Below, piece by piece: positions 9,019 to 16,935 of a stretch of DNA of 64,000 nt (position 1 is the stretch's first letter; the number at the start of each line of letters is the position of its first letter). The stretch lies in contig JACRFD010000010.1 in the NCBI GenBank assembly GCA_016218025.1, positions 31,792-95,791 of the forward strand. Direction: 5' to 3'. Under the pieces are notes generated by a model. That model searched no databases. It saw nothing but the letters and a program-made list of their open reading frames with translations, and had not been told where the DNA came from. A program made the translations under genes and the position numbers. This DNA is from Ignavibacteriales bacterium. GTDB taxonomy: Bacteria; Bacteroidota; Ignavibacteria; UBA10030; SZUA-254.

Positions 9019-10680
9019 ATGATGAAAGATAAACTCAGCGAATTTCTAAGAAGATTTGAAAGTTGGAAAACCACCAAATATCATGCGGGAATTAGAAATA
9101 ATAATTCAAACAATGATAATACGGATCCGATTGAACCGCTCTACTTACCAGATGGAAATGAACTAGATAATTACGACGAAAAGATTGGATTCCCGGGCGA
9201 ATACCCGTACACTCGTGGCATTCAACCAACTATGTATCGTGGCAAGCTGTGGACAATGCGTCAGTATGCGGGATTCGGATCAGCCCGTGAATCAAATGAA
9301 CGCTATCGCTACCTTCTATCTCAGGGACAAACAGGATTGTCTGTTGCTTTCGACCTTCCGACACAAATCGGATATGACAGCGATGCACCAATTGCAAACG
9401 GTGAGATTGGAAAGGTCGGCGTTGCAATTGATACACTTGCAGATATGGAAATTTTGTTTGACAAAATTCCGCTTGATAAAGTTTCCACTTCGATGACGAT
9501 TAATGCTCCAGCTTCCGTTCTGCTTGCAATGTACATTGCTGTTGCAGAAAAGCAAGGAGTTAGCAAAAATAAAATCAGCGGAACAATCCAGAATGATATT
9601 TTGAAAGAATACATCGCACGTGGGACGTACATCTTCCCTCCAAAACCATCGATGAGATTAGTGACAGATATTTTCAAATACTGCTCGAAGGAAATCCCAA
9701 AGTGGAATACGATTTCAATTTCCGGCTATCACATTAGAGAAGCCGGTTCTACTGCCGCGCAGGAAGTTGGATTTACACTTGCAGATGGAGTTGCTTATGT
9801 TGAAGCTGCAATCAAAGCGGGACTTGATGTTGACGGTTTTGCCGGACAACTTTCTTTCTTCTTCAATGCACACAACGATTTGCTTGAAGAGGTTGCAAAG
9901 TATCGTGCCTCCCGACGACTTTGGGCGAGAATTATGAAAGAACGTTTTAATGCAAAAGAACAAAAGTCGATGATGCTTCGGTTTCATACACAAACTGCGG
10001 GTTCAACTTTAACCGCTCAGCAAATTGATAACAACATCGTCCGTGTAACGATCCAAACACTTGCGGCGGTTTTAGGTGGAACCCAAAGTTTGCACACAAA
10101 CTCACGCGATGAGGCATTGGCGCTTCCGACAGAAGATTCGGTGCAGATTGCACTGCGCACACAGCAGATTGTTGCTCATGAGAGCGGAGTTACAAATACA
10201 ATCGATCCGCTTGCCGGCGCGTATTACATTGAAGCTCTGACAAATAAGATTGAGAAAGAAGCTGAAGAATATATAAAACGTATTGATGCGATGGGTGGAA
10301 TGACTGAGGCAATCGAGAAAGGATACGTACAAAATGAAATCCAAAAATCGGCTTATCGCTATCAGCAAGAGATTGAATCTGGAAAACGAATTGTAGTTGG
10401 AGTAAACAAATATCAGGTTAAAGAAGAAAAACCGCCGAAGACTTTAAAGATAGATATGAAAGTGCAGGAAGAGCAAATCAAGTTTCTCAACAAAGTGCGC
10501 TCGGAAAGAAACAATGAAGAAGTGAAAACAAAACTCTCAAAATTAAAATCCGCTGCTTTGAGTGATGAGAACCTGATGCCGCCAATCATCGAGGCGGTGC
10601 GGAGTTACGCGAGCATCGGAGAAATATGCAACGTATTGCGAGAAGTTTTTGGTGAATACAAAGAACGGAGTATTGTTTAG
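9019..10680 (+). CDS. Methylmalonyl-CoA mutase, large (catalytic barrel) subunit
   Basis: Catalyses the B12-dependent interconversion of methylmalonyl-CoA and succinyl-CoA. At 553 residues it carries only the TIM-barrel domain: [23 protein letters not shown] and [15 protein letters not shown] line the CoA path, followed by [17 protein letters not shown] and [14 protein letters not shown]. The C-terminal cobalamin-binding domain of one-piece enzymes is missing and is encoded separately at 58823-59230 on the other strand. This is the split form known from archaea and some bacteria. The epimerase gene lies 213 bases downstream, completing the propionate/methylmalonyl pathway with acnA across the divergent promoter. 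Two ATG codons are adjacent at the start; the first is used here. Confidence 0.93.
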   Translation: MMKDKLSEFLRRFESWKTTKYHAGIRNNNSNNDNTDPIEPLYLPDGNELDNYDEKIGFPGEYPYTRGIQPTMYRGKLWTMRQYAGFGSARESNERYRYLLSQGQTGLSVAFDLPTQIGYDSDAPIANGEIGKVGVAIDTLADMEILFDKIPLDKVSTSMTINAPASVLLAMYIAVAEKQGVSKNKISGTIQNDILKEYIARGTYIFPPKPSMRLVTDIFKYCSKEIPKWNTISISGYHIREAGSTAAQEVGFTLADGVAYVEAAIKAGLDVDGFAGQLSFFFNAHNDLLEEVAKYRASRRLWARIMKERFNAKEQKSMMLRFHTQTAGSTLTAQQIDNNIVRVTIQTLAAVLGGTQSLHTNSRDEALALPTEDSVQIALRTQQIVAHESGVTNTIDPLAGAYYIEALTNKIEKEAEEYIKRIDAMGGMTEAIEKGYVQNEIQKSAYRYQQEIESGKRIVVGVNKYQVKEEKPPKTLKIDMKVQEEQIKFLNKVRSERNNEEVKTKLSKLKSAALSDENLMPPIIEAVRSYASIGEICNVLREVFGEYKERSIV

Positions 10681-10734
10681 ACCCTCTCCCCGATTTCACA
10701 TAAATCGTAACCGAGGGCTATTCAAAAAATAATA

Positions 10735-10837
10735 TTGTCATTCCGATCCTGCTTCAGCAGGTGAGGAATCTTTTACAGGCATATTTAAGATTTCTCTTTC
10801 GTCCCGCTCTTTGAACGTGACTCTTTCGAAATGACAA
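10735..10837. repeat. Palindromic MITE-like element
   Basis: A 103-base element with 12-base terminal inverted repeats (TTGTCATTCCGA at 10735-10746, TCGAAATGACAA at 10826-10837, one mismatch). A nested second pair follows (GAGGAATCT at 10763-10771, AGATTTCTC at 10788-10796). It encodes nothing. This TGTCATTCCGA / TCGAAATGACA architecture is familiar from dispersed non-coding repeats in many Bacteroidota-related genomes. It lies between the mutase and epimerase genes. Confidence 0.75.
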
Positions 10838-10893
10838 ATTTTGTTTTTGGTTAATTTATCAGCGATGAGGATTAACCAGCGAAAGGACAACCT

Positions 10894-11310
10894 ATGAAAC
10901 CAACACACATTGAACATATTGGCATTGCGGTGAAAGATCTGCAAGCATCTATTAAATTTTATGAGAATGTTTTTGGATTGAAATGCTACGCCATCGAAGA
11001 GGTGCAAGACCAGAAAGTAAAAACCGCATTCTTCAAAGTCGGACAAACAAAGATTGAATTATTAGAATCAACTGAGCCGGATGGTCCAATCGCGAAGTTC
11101 ATAGAAAAAAAAGGCGAAGGTATTCACCATATTGCATTTGCTGTTAATGATGTGAAAGCATCGCTGAAGGAAATAGAATCTAAAGACGTTCAATTGATTG
11201 ACAAACAACCGCGCAAAGGTGCGGAGGACTTGAACATTGCCTTCCTCCATCCCAAATCAACCGGCAGTGTGCTGATTGAGTTGTGTGAAGCAAACACCCT
11301 CTCCTCTTAG
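10894..11310 (+). CDS. mce: Methylmalonyl-CoA epimerase
   Basis: Converts the S and R forms of methylmalonyl-CoA so the mutase can use them. The vicinal-oxygen-chelate fold is clear in 138 residues: HIEHIGIAVKDLQASIKFYENVFGL opens the first module and GIHHIAFAVNDVKASLKEIESK opens the second. Metal ligands are His in EHIGIAV, Gln/Glu in the central strand (TKIELLES), His in IHHIAFAV and the terminal Glu in SVLIELCE. A GGACAACCT ribosome binding site precedes the ATG. The last residues (TLSS) and the stop codon are read from a palindromic repeat at 11297-11317, so the tail is not original gene sequence. Confidence 0.93.
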   Translation: MKPTHIEHIGIAVKDLQASIKFYENVFGLKCYAIEEVQDQKVKTAFFKVGQTKIELLESTEPDGPIAKFIEKKGEGIHHIAFAVNDVKASLKEIESKDVQLIDKQPRKGAEDLNIAFLHPKSTGSVLIELCEANTLSS

Positions 11311-11317
11311 GAGAGGG
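11297..11317. repeat. REP-like palindrome overlapping the mce stop codon
   Basis: CCCTCTCCT and AGGAGAGGG flank a three-base centre. The palindrome is followed by CTGGGGTGAGG, a familiar companion of this repeat class. It starts inside the last codons of the epimerase gene and supplies its stop codon. A related half (ACCCTCTCCCC) occurs at 10681-10691 right behind the mutase stop. Confidence 0.65.
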
Positions 11318-11377
11318 CTGGGGTGAGGTCACAATCATAGGAAGAATTCTAATGTTTATTTACTGACCCCACCTGTA

Positions 11378-11399
11378 ATCCTCCCCTCTAGGGGAGGAT
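11378..11399. repeat. REP-like palindrome (second copy type)
   Basis: ATCCTCCCC-TCTA-GGGGAGGAT, a near-perfect 22-base palindrome preceded by GACCCCACCTGTA. It lies in the 295-base gap between the epimerase gene and the RecQ gene and belongs to the same class of C/T-rich extragenic repeats as the one 60 bases upstream. It may also act as a transcription barrier between mce and the island. Confidence 0.6.
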
Positions 11400-11455
11400 G
11401 TTTGCTTTTTGACTTTCACCAGACCAAGTTTTATATTCCATACGCCTATTGATGC

Positions 11456-11483
11456 TTGAACATGGAAAAGTTATTCATATTAT
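11456..11483 (+). promoter_or_regulatory. Candidate promoter for the RecQ-DprA pair
   Basis: TTGAAC (11456-11461) and TATTAT (11478-11483) are spaced by 16 bases, a fair sigma-70-type promoter, about 120 bases before the RecQ start. No other good candidate was noticed between the palindromes and the gene. Pattern only; not tested. Confidence 0.3.
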
Positions 11484-11605
11484 AAACGTAATTCGTAAAT
11501 ACACTAGATGCGCAACGCCATTAATCATAGAGAACAAAGCACCGCATATGAATCCACCAACAAGAATTTAGAGCTTTAGACCAATAAAACTGATGTAAAT
11601 TCGCC

Positions 11606-13723
11606 ATGAGAGAGCAAGCATTACAATATCTTCGAACCGCCCTGCAAAATTCTGATGCCGAGTTTAGACCAGGTCAATGGCAATGCATTGACGGTGTAAT
11701 GAAGAACCAGCGGCAGTTGGTGGTACAGAAGACAGGTTGGGGCAAGAGTATGGTATATTTCCTCGGGACAAGGCTGCTGCGTGACCAAGGAAAAGGACTG
11801 ACTCTTCTTGTCTCCCCATTGCTTTCTCTCATGCGCAACCAAATTGTTGCTGCCGGCAGAATTGGCATCAAGGCAGCCACGATCAACTCTGGGAATCCGG
11901 ATGAATGGAGAGGAATCGAAGCTCGCCTTCTTGCTGGTCAGGTTGATGTGCTCCTCATTTCCCCCGAAAGGTTGGCCAACGAGCAATTTCGAGAGCGGGT
12001 TCTTCAGAACGTAGCCAATCGCGTTGGACTTTTTGTTGTGGATGAGGCGCACTGTATATCGGATTGGGGACATGATTTCAGACCCGACTACCGGCGAATT
12101 CTCCGGATTGTGCAAGCACTTCCGAAGAATGTTCCAGTACTTGCCACTACAGCAACTGCAAACAACCGCGTTGTCCGGGACGTTGCTGCACAACTTGGCG
12201 CCCTGAATGTCTCACGCGGACCCCTTGTGAGAGAAAGCCTCGCACTACAGAACATCTGGCTTTCGAGTCCAGCTGAACGCATGGCCTGGCTTGCCGAACA
12301 TCTGAATGACCTCCCGGGCAGCGGCATCATCTACACATTGACAATCAGGGACTGCGAACGGGTAACCGAATGGCTGCGGTTAAAGGGACATAACGTCCAA
12401 GCCTATCACTCAAAAGTAGATGAGGTTGACGAGGACAACGATCGGCAAAACGCAGTGAATCGTCGCGAACAGTTGGAAGACTTTCTGCTGAATAACCAGG
12501 TCAAGGCGCTCGTCTCTACTGTTGCGTTAGGAATGGGTTTTGACAAACCTGATCTCGGTTTCGTCATTCATTTTCAACGGCCCGGATCCGTTGTGCACTA
12601 TTACCAGCAAGTCGGAAGGGCGGGACGAGCGGTCGATCACGCGTTTGGCATCATGCTGAGTGGCGAGGAGGACGAGGAGATCACGGACTACTTCATCAGA
12701 AGTGCGTTCCCCCCCCAAGCCCATATCGATACAATTCTCCGTGCGCTGAATTCTGCTCCTCGTGGACTCTCTGTCCCTGCTTTGGAAAAACAAATAAACC
12801 TGAATCGAGGAAGCATTGAAAAGGTTCTGAAGATCCTTGCAACAGAGGATCAATCACCGGTTGCGAAGATCGACACCGCGTGGTATGCCACGCCGGTAAG
12901 ATACCAAACCGACCAAGAAAGGATCAGGCAGCTTGTTGCAATTCGACAGGCGGAACAAGCCCAGATGATTGAGTACTTGGGCACTCACGATTGCCTGATG
13001 CACTTTCTCGGAAGGGCACTTGATGATCCGGAGGCCGGCGCCTGCGGGAAGTGTGCGAACTGCAGAGCCGCAGCGGTTGTGCCTATTTCCGTTAATCCAG
13101 CAATCACAAACGAAGCGGCCGTATTCCTCAAGCGGAATTTCCAACCAATTGAACCTCGTAAACGGTGGCCCGCAAAGGATATCTTTATCCACTACCCCAT
13201 CAGAGGTCTAACAATTGACGAAAATCTTCGCGCATCGGAAGGACGAGCGCTTTCCCTGTGGGGTGATGCCGGATGGGGCCAGTTAGTACGTCAAGGCAAG
13301 AACTCTACGGGAGGATTTCCGGATGAACTTGTGCACGGCTGTGTAGAAATGCTGACAGCATGGAAACCAGCACCACGTCCAAGCTGGGTAACCTGCATTC
13401 CCTCGCTGACACATCCGAATCTTGTGCCGGACTTCGCCCGAAGACTCGCTGATCGCTTGAGCCTTCCGTTTGTCCCTTGTATAAGAAAAGTAAAACAGAC
13501 CGAACAGCAGAAAAACATGCAGAACAGCTACCAGCAAGTGAAGAACCTTGACGGAGTATTCCATGTCGATGCGGCGGCACTGCAAAGAGGACCGGTCCTG
13601 CTTATCGATGACATGGTTGACTCCCGCTGGACAGTGACTGTTGCTACTGCGTTGTTACGCCACGCTGGCTGTGCGGCCGTTTTTCCGTTGGCATTGGCAC
13701 TCAACTCTCAAGGCAATGACTGA
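11606..13723 (+). CDS. RecQ-type DNA helicase fused to a C-terminal phosphoribosyltransferase-like domain
   Basis: Residues 1-350 are a RecQ superfamily 2 helicase: Walker A GWGKS (44-48), DEAH box (146-149) with the RecQ signature CISDWGHDFRPDYRRI, motif III TTATAN, and motifs V-VI ending QQVGRAGRA (335-342). A RecQ-Ct zinc site follows (Cys 463, 480, 483, 486). In place of the usual winged-helix/HRDC end, residues about 520-705 form a new region. It ends in VLLIDDMVDSRWTVTVATALL (664-684), which has the layout of the PRPP-binding loop of phosphoribosyltransferases. The usual loop is DDxxTTGxT; here DSRWT replaces TTGAT. Base composition is clearly more GC-rich than the flanking genes, indicating transfer. 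A DprA-like gene follows 12 bases later. I infer an anti-phage or DNA-uptake control module; ShosTA-like systems pair a PRTase protein with a DprA-like protein. Confidence 0.88.
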   Translation: MREQALQYLRTALQNSDAEFRPGQWQCIDGVMKNQRQLVVQKTGWGKSMVYFLGTRLLRDQGKGLTLLVSPLLSLMRNQIVAAGRIGIKAATINSGNPDEWRGIEARLLAGQVDVLLISPERLANEQFRERVLQNVANRVGLFVVDEAHCISDWGHDFRPDYRRILRIVQALPKNVPVLATTATANNRVVRDVAAQLGALNVSRGPLVRESLALQNIWLSSPAERMAWLAEHLNDLPGSGIIYTLTIRDCERVTEWLRLKGHNVQAYHSKVDEVDEDNDRQNAVNRREQLEDFLLNNQVKALVSTVALGMGFDKPDLGFVIHFQRPGSVVHYYQQVGRAGRAVDHAFGIMLSGEEDEEITDYFIRSAFPPQAHIDTILRALNSAPRGLSVPALEKQINLNRGSIEKVLKILATEDQSPVAKIDTAWYATPVRYQTDQERIRQLVAIRQAEQAQMIEYLGTHDCLMHFLGRALDDPEAGACGKCANCRAAAVVPISVNPAITNEAAVFLKRNFQPIEPRKRWPAKDIFIHYPIRGLTIDENLRASEGRALSLWGDAGWGQLVRQGKNSTGGFPDELVHGCVEMLTAWKPAPRPSWVTCIPSLTHPNLVPDFARRLADRLSLPFVPCIRKVKQTEQQKNMQNSYQQVKNLDGVFHVDAAALQRGPVLLIDDMVDSRWTVTVATALLRHAGCAAVFPLALALNSQGND

Positions 13724-13735
13724 GGAGATGAATTC

Positions 13736-15034
13736 ATGACAACCGAGCAGATCACCGAAAACGCCAAAGCAATCCTGCTCCTTTGTGGCCGATTTGGTTC
13801 TGGGAATGATGATGCTGCCAAGCCACTCACGACAAAGGAATATGATCAGTTGGCGGCATGGCTTCGAACCAAAAACTGGTGGCCTGTGGATCTTCTGGAA
13901 GAAAGCAACCTGATGACCCTGCAGGATCCCGCTCTTCCTGTGAAGCGTGAACGACTCGAAGCTCTTCTGTCGAGAGGGACGGCCATGGCACTTGCCGTGG
14001 AGAAATGGAGTAACAAGGGTCTATGGGTGATCTGTCGAAGTGATGATGACTACCCGCAAAGGTTGAAACAAAACCTCAGAGGCAACGCTCCCCCAATTCT
14101 GTATGGTGCCGGTGATCGGATGCTGCTTTCCAAAGGCGGCCTCGCTGTTGTCGGTTCAAGGAATGTGGATTCGCAAGGTGAATCGTTTGCGCGCAATCTT
14201 GGAAGACATGCCGCCGAGTGCGGAATGCAACTAGTTTCAGGCGCGGCACGTGGGGTCGACGAGGTAGCTATGCACAGTGCGTTCTCAGCCGGTGGAACTG
14301 TCGTTGGAGTTTTGGCGGACAGCCTTTTGAGTTCGGCCGTATCAGGGAAATACCGTGAAGGCCTTCGCGATGAAAAGCTCACGCTGGTCTCCACATTCAT
14401 TCCCGAAGCCGGATTCAGTGTCGGCAATGCGATGAGCCGTAACAAGTATGTCTATGCTCTTGCTGATTACGCCGTCGTCGTAAGTGCCGATCACAAGAAA
14501 GGTGGTACGTGGGCTGGTGCTGAGGAAGAACTCCGGAACAAGGATCGACGCCCCGTGTTTGTCAGAATCGGAACGGACGTACCGCGAGGCAACACTGAAC
14601 TTCTCAAGAAGGGCGCTCTTCCGTTTCCAGAAGAAGCCTGGAAGGAAGACCTCGGGGGCGTTCTTCGAACATCATCAGCAGATGTTAGGCCGGCAATCGA
14701 GGAGGAAAAGTACCTATCACTAGATTTCTCGCAGGCTCAACCGTCCGTTGCGAAGAGCCCCGATGTGTCCCATACCGTTCATGAAGGAATTCAGGAATAT
14801 AGTTTGCAAAAGGCCCAGAGTGCCACCGTGTATGATGCTGTCAGGCCGATCATTCTCGCTGCCCTGCGCAAGCCAATGACCTCGGACGAGCTAAGGGCCA
14901 TACTCGACGTGCGAAAACCCCAGTTGCAAGACTGGATCAAGACCCTAAAAGCTGAAGGATTAGTTAAGACGAAGACTTTCCACAAAAAGAAAAAACTAAT
15001 GCGCATTGATCCAAATGAGGAACTAGGTCTTTAA
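13736..15034 (+). CDS. DprA-like DNA-processing protein
   Basis: Residues about 115-310 hold the DprA/Smf Rossmann fold: LAVVGSRNVDSQGESFARNLG, the nucleotide/DNA-binding loop LVSGAARGVDEVAMHSAF, GGTVVGVLADSL and NKYVYALADYAVVV with GGTWAGAEEEL. The last 80 residues look like a winged helix (ALRKPMTSDELRAILDVRKPQLQDWIKTLKAEG), as in many DprA proteins. True DprA binds single-stranded DNA and loads RecA; here the partner is a RecQ-PRTase protein, so the role is probably specialised. A strong GAGGAG site precedes the ATG. It shares the GC-rich composition of its partner. After the TAA the same frame stays open for 39 codons (to 15154), perhaps a lost C-terminal tail. Confidence 0.88.
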   Translation: MTTEQITENAKAILLLCGRFGSGNDDAAKPLTTKEYDQLAAWLRTKNWWPVDLLEESNLMTLQDPALPVKRERLEALLSRGTAMALAVEKWSNKGLWVICRSDDDYPQRLKQNLRGNAPPILYGAGDRMLLSKGGLAVVGSRNVDSQGESFARNLGRHAAECGMQLVSGAARGVDEVAMHSAFSAGGTVVGVLADSLLSSAVSGKYREGLRDEKLTLVSTFIPEAGFSVGNAMSRNKYVYALADYAVVVSADHKKGGTWAGAEEELRNKDRRPVFVRIGTDVPRGNTELLKKGALPFPEEAWKEDLGGVLRTSSADVRPAIEEEKYLSLDFSQAQPSVAKSPDVSHTVHEGIQEYSLQKAQSATVYDAVRPIILAALRKPMTSDELRAILDVRKPQLQDWIKTLKAEGLVKTKTFHKKKKLMRIDPNEELGL

Positions 15035-15142
15035 TGTCACTACCTTATTACAAACTACGAACCTGCTTTGGAAAGAGTTGTTGAACATTGGCTGGATCCA
15101 AGTAATCAATCGAGCGGCATCCAGCACAAATCAGCACAAACT

Positions 15143-15391
15143 CTAATAACATGATTTTAACAAAGCTGGAATTGATATATCTTCATCCAGTTCATCCCAA
15201 TGAATACCGATACCCCTCCCTATAAATCTCCATTTGCCACGTTGTTTATCTGTAGCGTTTCGAAGTTTGGGAAACCATTCTAAAGGCACACTTAACTCTC
15301 TTCCATCAAGCAATCGTATGTGCAATAAATCAGGATCAAACCATACATCGGATGCCAACGCTTCAGAAATTTTCTGTACAAACGTATTCAT
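15143..15391 (-). CDS. DUF2442 domain protein
   Basis: An 82-residue protein covering one DUF2442 domain: DVWFDPDLLHIRLLDGRELSVPLEWFPKLRNA and the end pattern WDELDEDISIPALL. DUF2442 genes often sit beside a DUF4160 gene in small toxin-antitoxin-like pairs; no DUF4160 partner is visible on either side. Base composition is AT-rich like the chromosome, so it is probably not part of the RecQ-DprA transfer even though it adjoins it. Function unknown. Confidence 0.8.
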   Translation of the reverse strand: MNTFVQKISEALASDVWFDPDLLHIRLLDGRELSVPLEWFPKLRNATDKQRGKWRFIGRGIGIHWDELDEDISIPALLKSCY

Positions 15392-15426
15392 AACAATATT
15401 CTTCCAAATAAATCTATTTTACAATT

Positions 15427-16668
15427 TTACATTAATCCCGACGGCAGCCTCGGTGATGAAATCAACTTCTTAAACTCTTCCCATCTTTGTTGCGGTTTAT
15501 CTGGTGTGCCGCCTCGCTTCTCGATATACTGCTTTACCAAATCCTGTCCGAGATTATAGTTAATAACATAACTGCGGTAAGTATCAAAAAAGCGTGTGCG
15601 TTGTTGGGCACGGTCGGGTGACATGAGTGCATACTTTACAAGCCATGCTGCCGCTTCGTCGCGAGTCATTGTGCCGTTGAGATATCCACGAGCGGCTTCA
15701 TTACCCGCATATCCTAACTTTAAAAATAGTTCGTGAATCTGATAGTATCTTTCTGCTTTATTACTATCCATACCTGCAATGGGAAATAAAATCTTTTTTT
15801 CAAATTCAATTCTATCTTTTCCGGGCAGAACCACATCGATACCGAAATTCGCTGTTCCTTCTGCAATCAAAGATTGCGGACTGAACAAAGCATAAACCGA
15901 TGCCTCCACCCATCCGTATTTTTTGTAAAGAATACTTTCAAGCAAAGAGTTATAGACATGATGTCCTGGATAACCTTCGTGCGCGGCAAGATCAACGGCA
16001 CGATCTATGTAAATCGGCAGATCGGTGTTCATCTGAATTAAACTAAAACTATCTCCTTTATACCAATTATATCCGCTCCACGGTTTATCGTTTAAATATT
16101 CTATCGTAAAGTTTTCATTGTCAGGGAGATCAATATGTTCCTTCGTTCTGTTACGGCATTCGGTAATTGCCGATTTAAAAACCTGATCTAATTTATCTTT
16201 CGGTATTATAAACTCTTTTTTAAATTGATTATATTTTTCGTTCACCGATCCTTTTCCCGAAAGCAACGTATCCATCTCGGCAACAATCTTTTGGAAATGA
16301 CTTTCAGTGAAGGAAGGCGGTATTACATCGTAAAGCGCTTTTGCTTCCTCATCAAATGAAAACTTTTTACCTGTGAGCATATCAACCCGCGCAAGAAGCG
16401 ATGTAAGCTGAGTTTTCAAGTATTGCTGTCTAAGCTGAATGATCTCTGTCTCACTGCTCATATTCAAATCATTTAACTCTGCGATAGCCCTTTGTCCCAT
16501 CAAGCGGATGTCCGAAAGGGATTTTTGTTCCTTTTTTACTTCTTGAAGAAACTTGACCGGTCCATAGAAGGAATCTACATAACTATCATCATGCTGACCT
16601 AAAGAGAGTACCAACTTTACATATGTTTCTGCTATTCGATTTAGAGTTATGGTAATATCTTGAGACAT
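15427..16668 (-). CDS. DUF885 family metallopeptidase-like protein
   Basis: The protein of 413 residues carries the DUF885 signature HEGYPGHH (residues 230-237) with a downstream Glu in SLIAEGTANFGID (270), a gluzincin-like zinc site. The family is related to M3/M32-like peptidases and is usually annotated as a putative carboxypeptidase. There is no signal peptide, so it should be cytoplasmic; many DUF885 proteins are exported and longer (about 600 residues), and this one is short. The gene stands alone between DUF2442 and a palindromic repeat. Substrate unknown. Confidence 0.82.
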   Translation of the reverse strand: MSQDITITLNRIAETYVKLVLSLGQHDDSYVDSFYGPVKFLQEVKKEQKSLSDIRLMGQRAIAELNDLNMSSETEIIQLRQQYLKTQLTSLLARVDMLTGKKFSFDEEAKALYDVIPPSFTESHFQKIVAEMDTLLSGKGSVNEKYNQFKKEFIIPKDKLDQVFKSAITECRNRTKEHIDLPDNENFTIEYLNDKPWSGYNWYKGDSFSLIQMNTDLPIYIDRAVDLAAHEGYPGHHVYNSLLESILYKKYGWVEASVYALFSPQSLIAEGTANFGIDVVLPGKDRIEFEKKILFPIAGMDSNKAERYYQIHELFLKLGYAGNEAARGYLNGTMTRDEAAAWLVKYALMSPDRAQQRTRFFDTYRSYVINYNLGQDLVKQYIEKRGGTPDKPQQRWEEFKKLISSPRLPSGLM

Positions 16669-16775
16669 AAAAATGCTTTCGAGATTGATAAATGGAAACT
16701 ATGTGCTTGGTATTTTACGAAGAAAATTGAGGAATGTCAAAAAGATCCTCTCTCTCACGGAGTATAAGCAAACTT

Positions 16776-16918
16776 GGGGTTGTCTAATGAGTTTGTTTTC
16801 TCGTTACATCCCGTCTCGACCACGTCGCGACGGGACACTCGAAAACCTGCCACAGATGCAGGTTCTCGAGTTCATAGTTTCAACATAGTGTATCGAGAGA
16901 ACCTTTTTAGTCAACCCC
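16776..16918. repeat. Nested imperfect inverted-repeat element
   Basis: The outer arms GGGGTTGTCTA (16776-16786) and TAGTCAACCCC (16908-16918) pair, and the homology continues inward with gaps (GTTTTCTCG against CGAGAGAAC). Two hairpins lie inside: CCCGTC/GACGGG (16810-16834) and CTCGAAAACCTGC/GCAGGTTCTCGAG (16838-16870). It fills most of the 267-base gap upstream of the DUF885 gene. It encodes nothing and looks like a small non-autonomous element. Confidence 0.55.
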
Positions 16919-16935
16919 ATTCAGGGATGATGGTA

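Noticed and set aside
10738..11046. Minus-strand frame of 102 codons across the repeat and the mce start
   Set aside because: It reads through the MITE-like element and antisense to a well-supported epimerase gene; no family resemblance.
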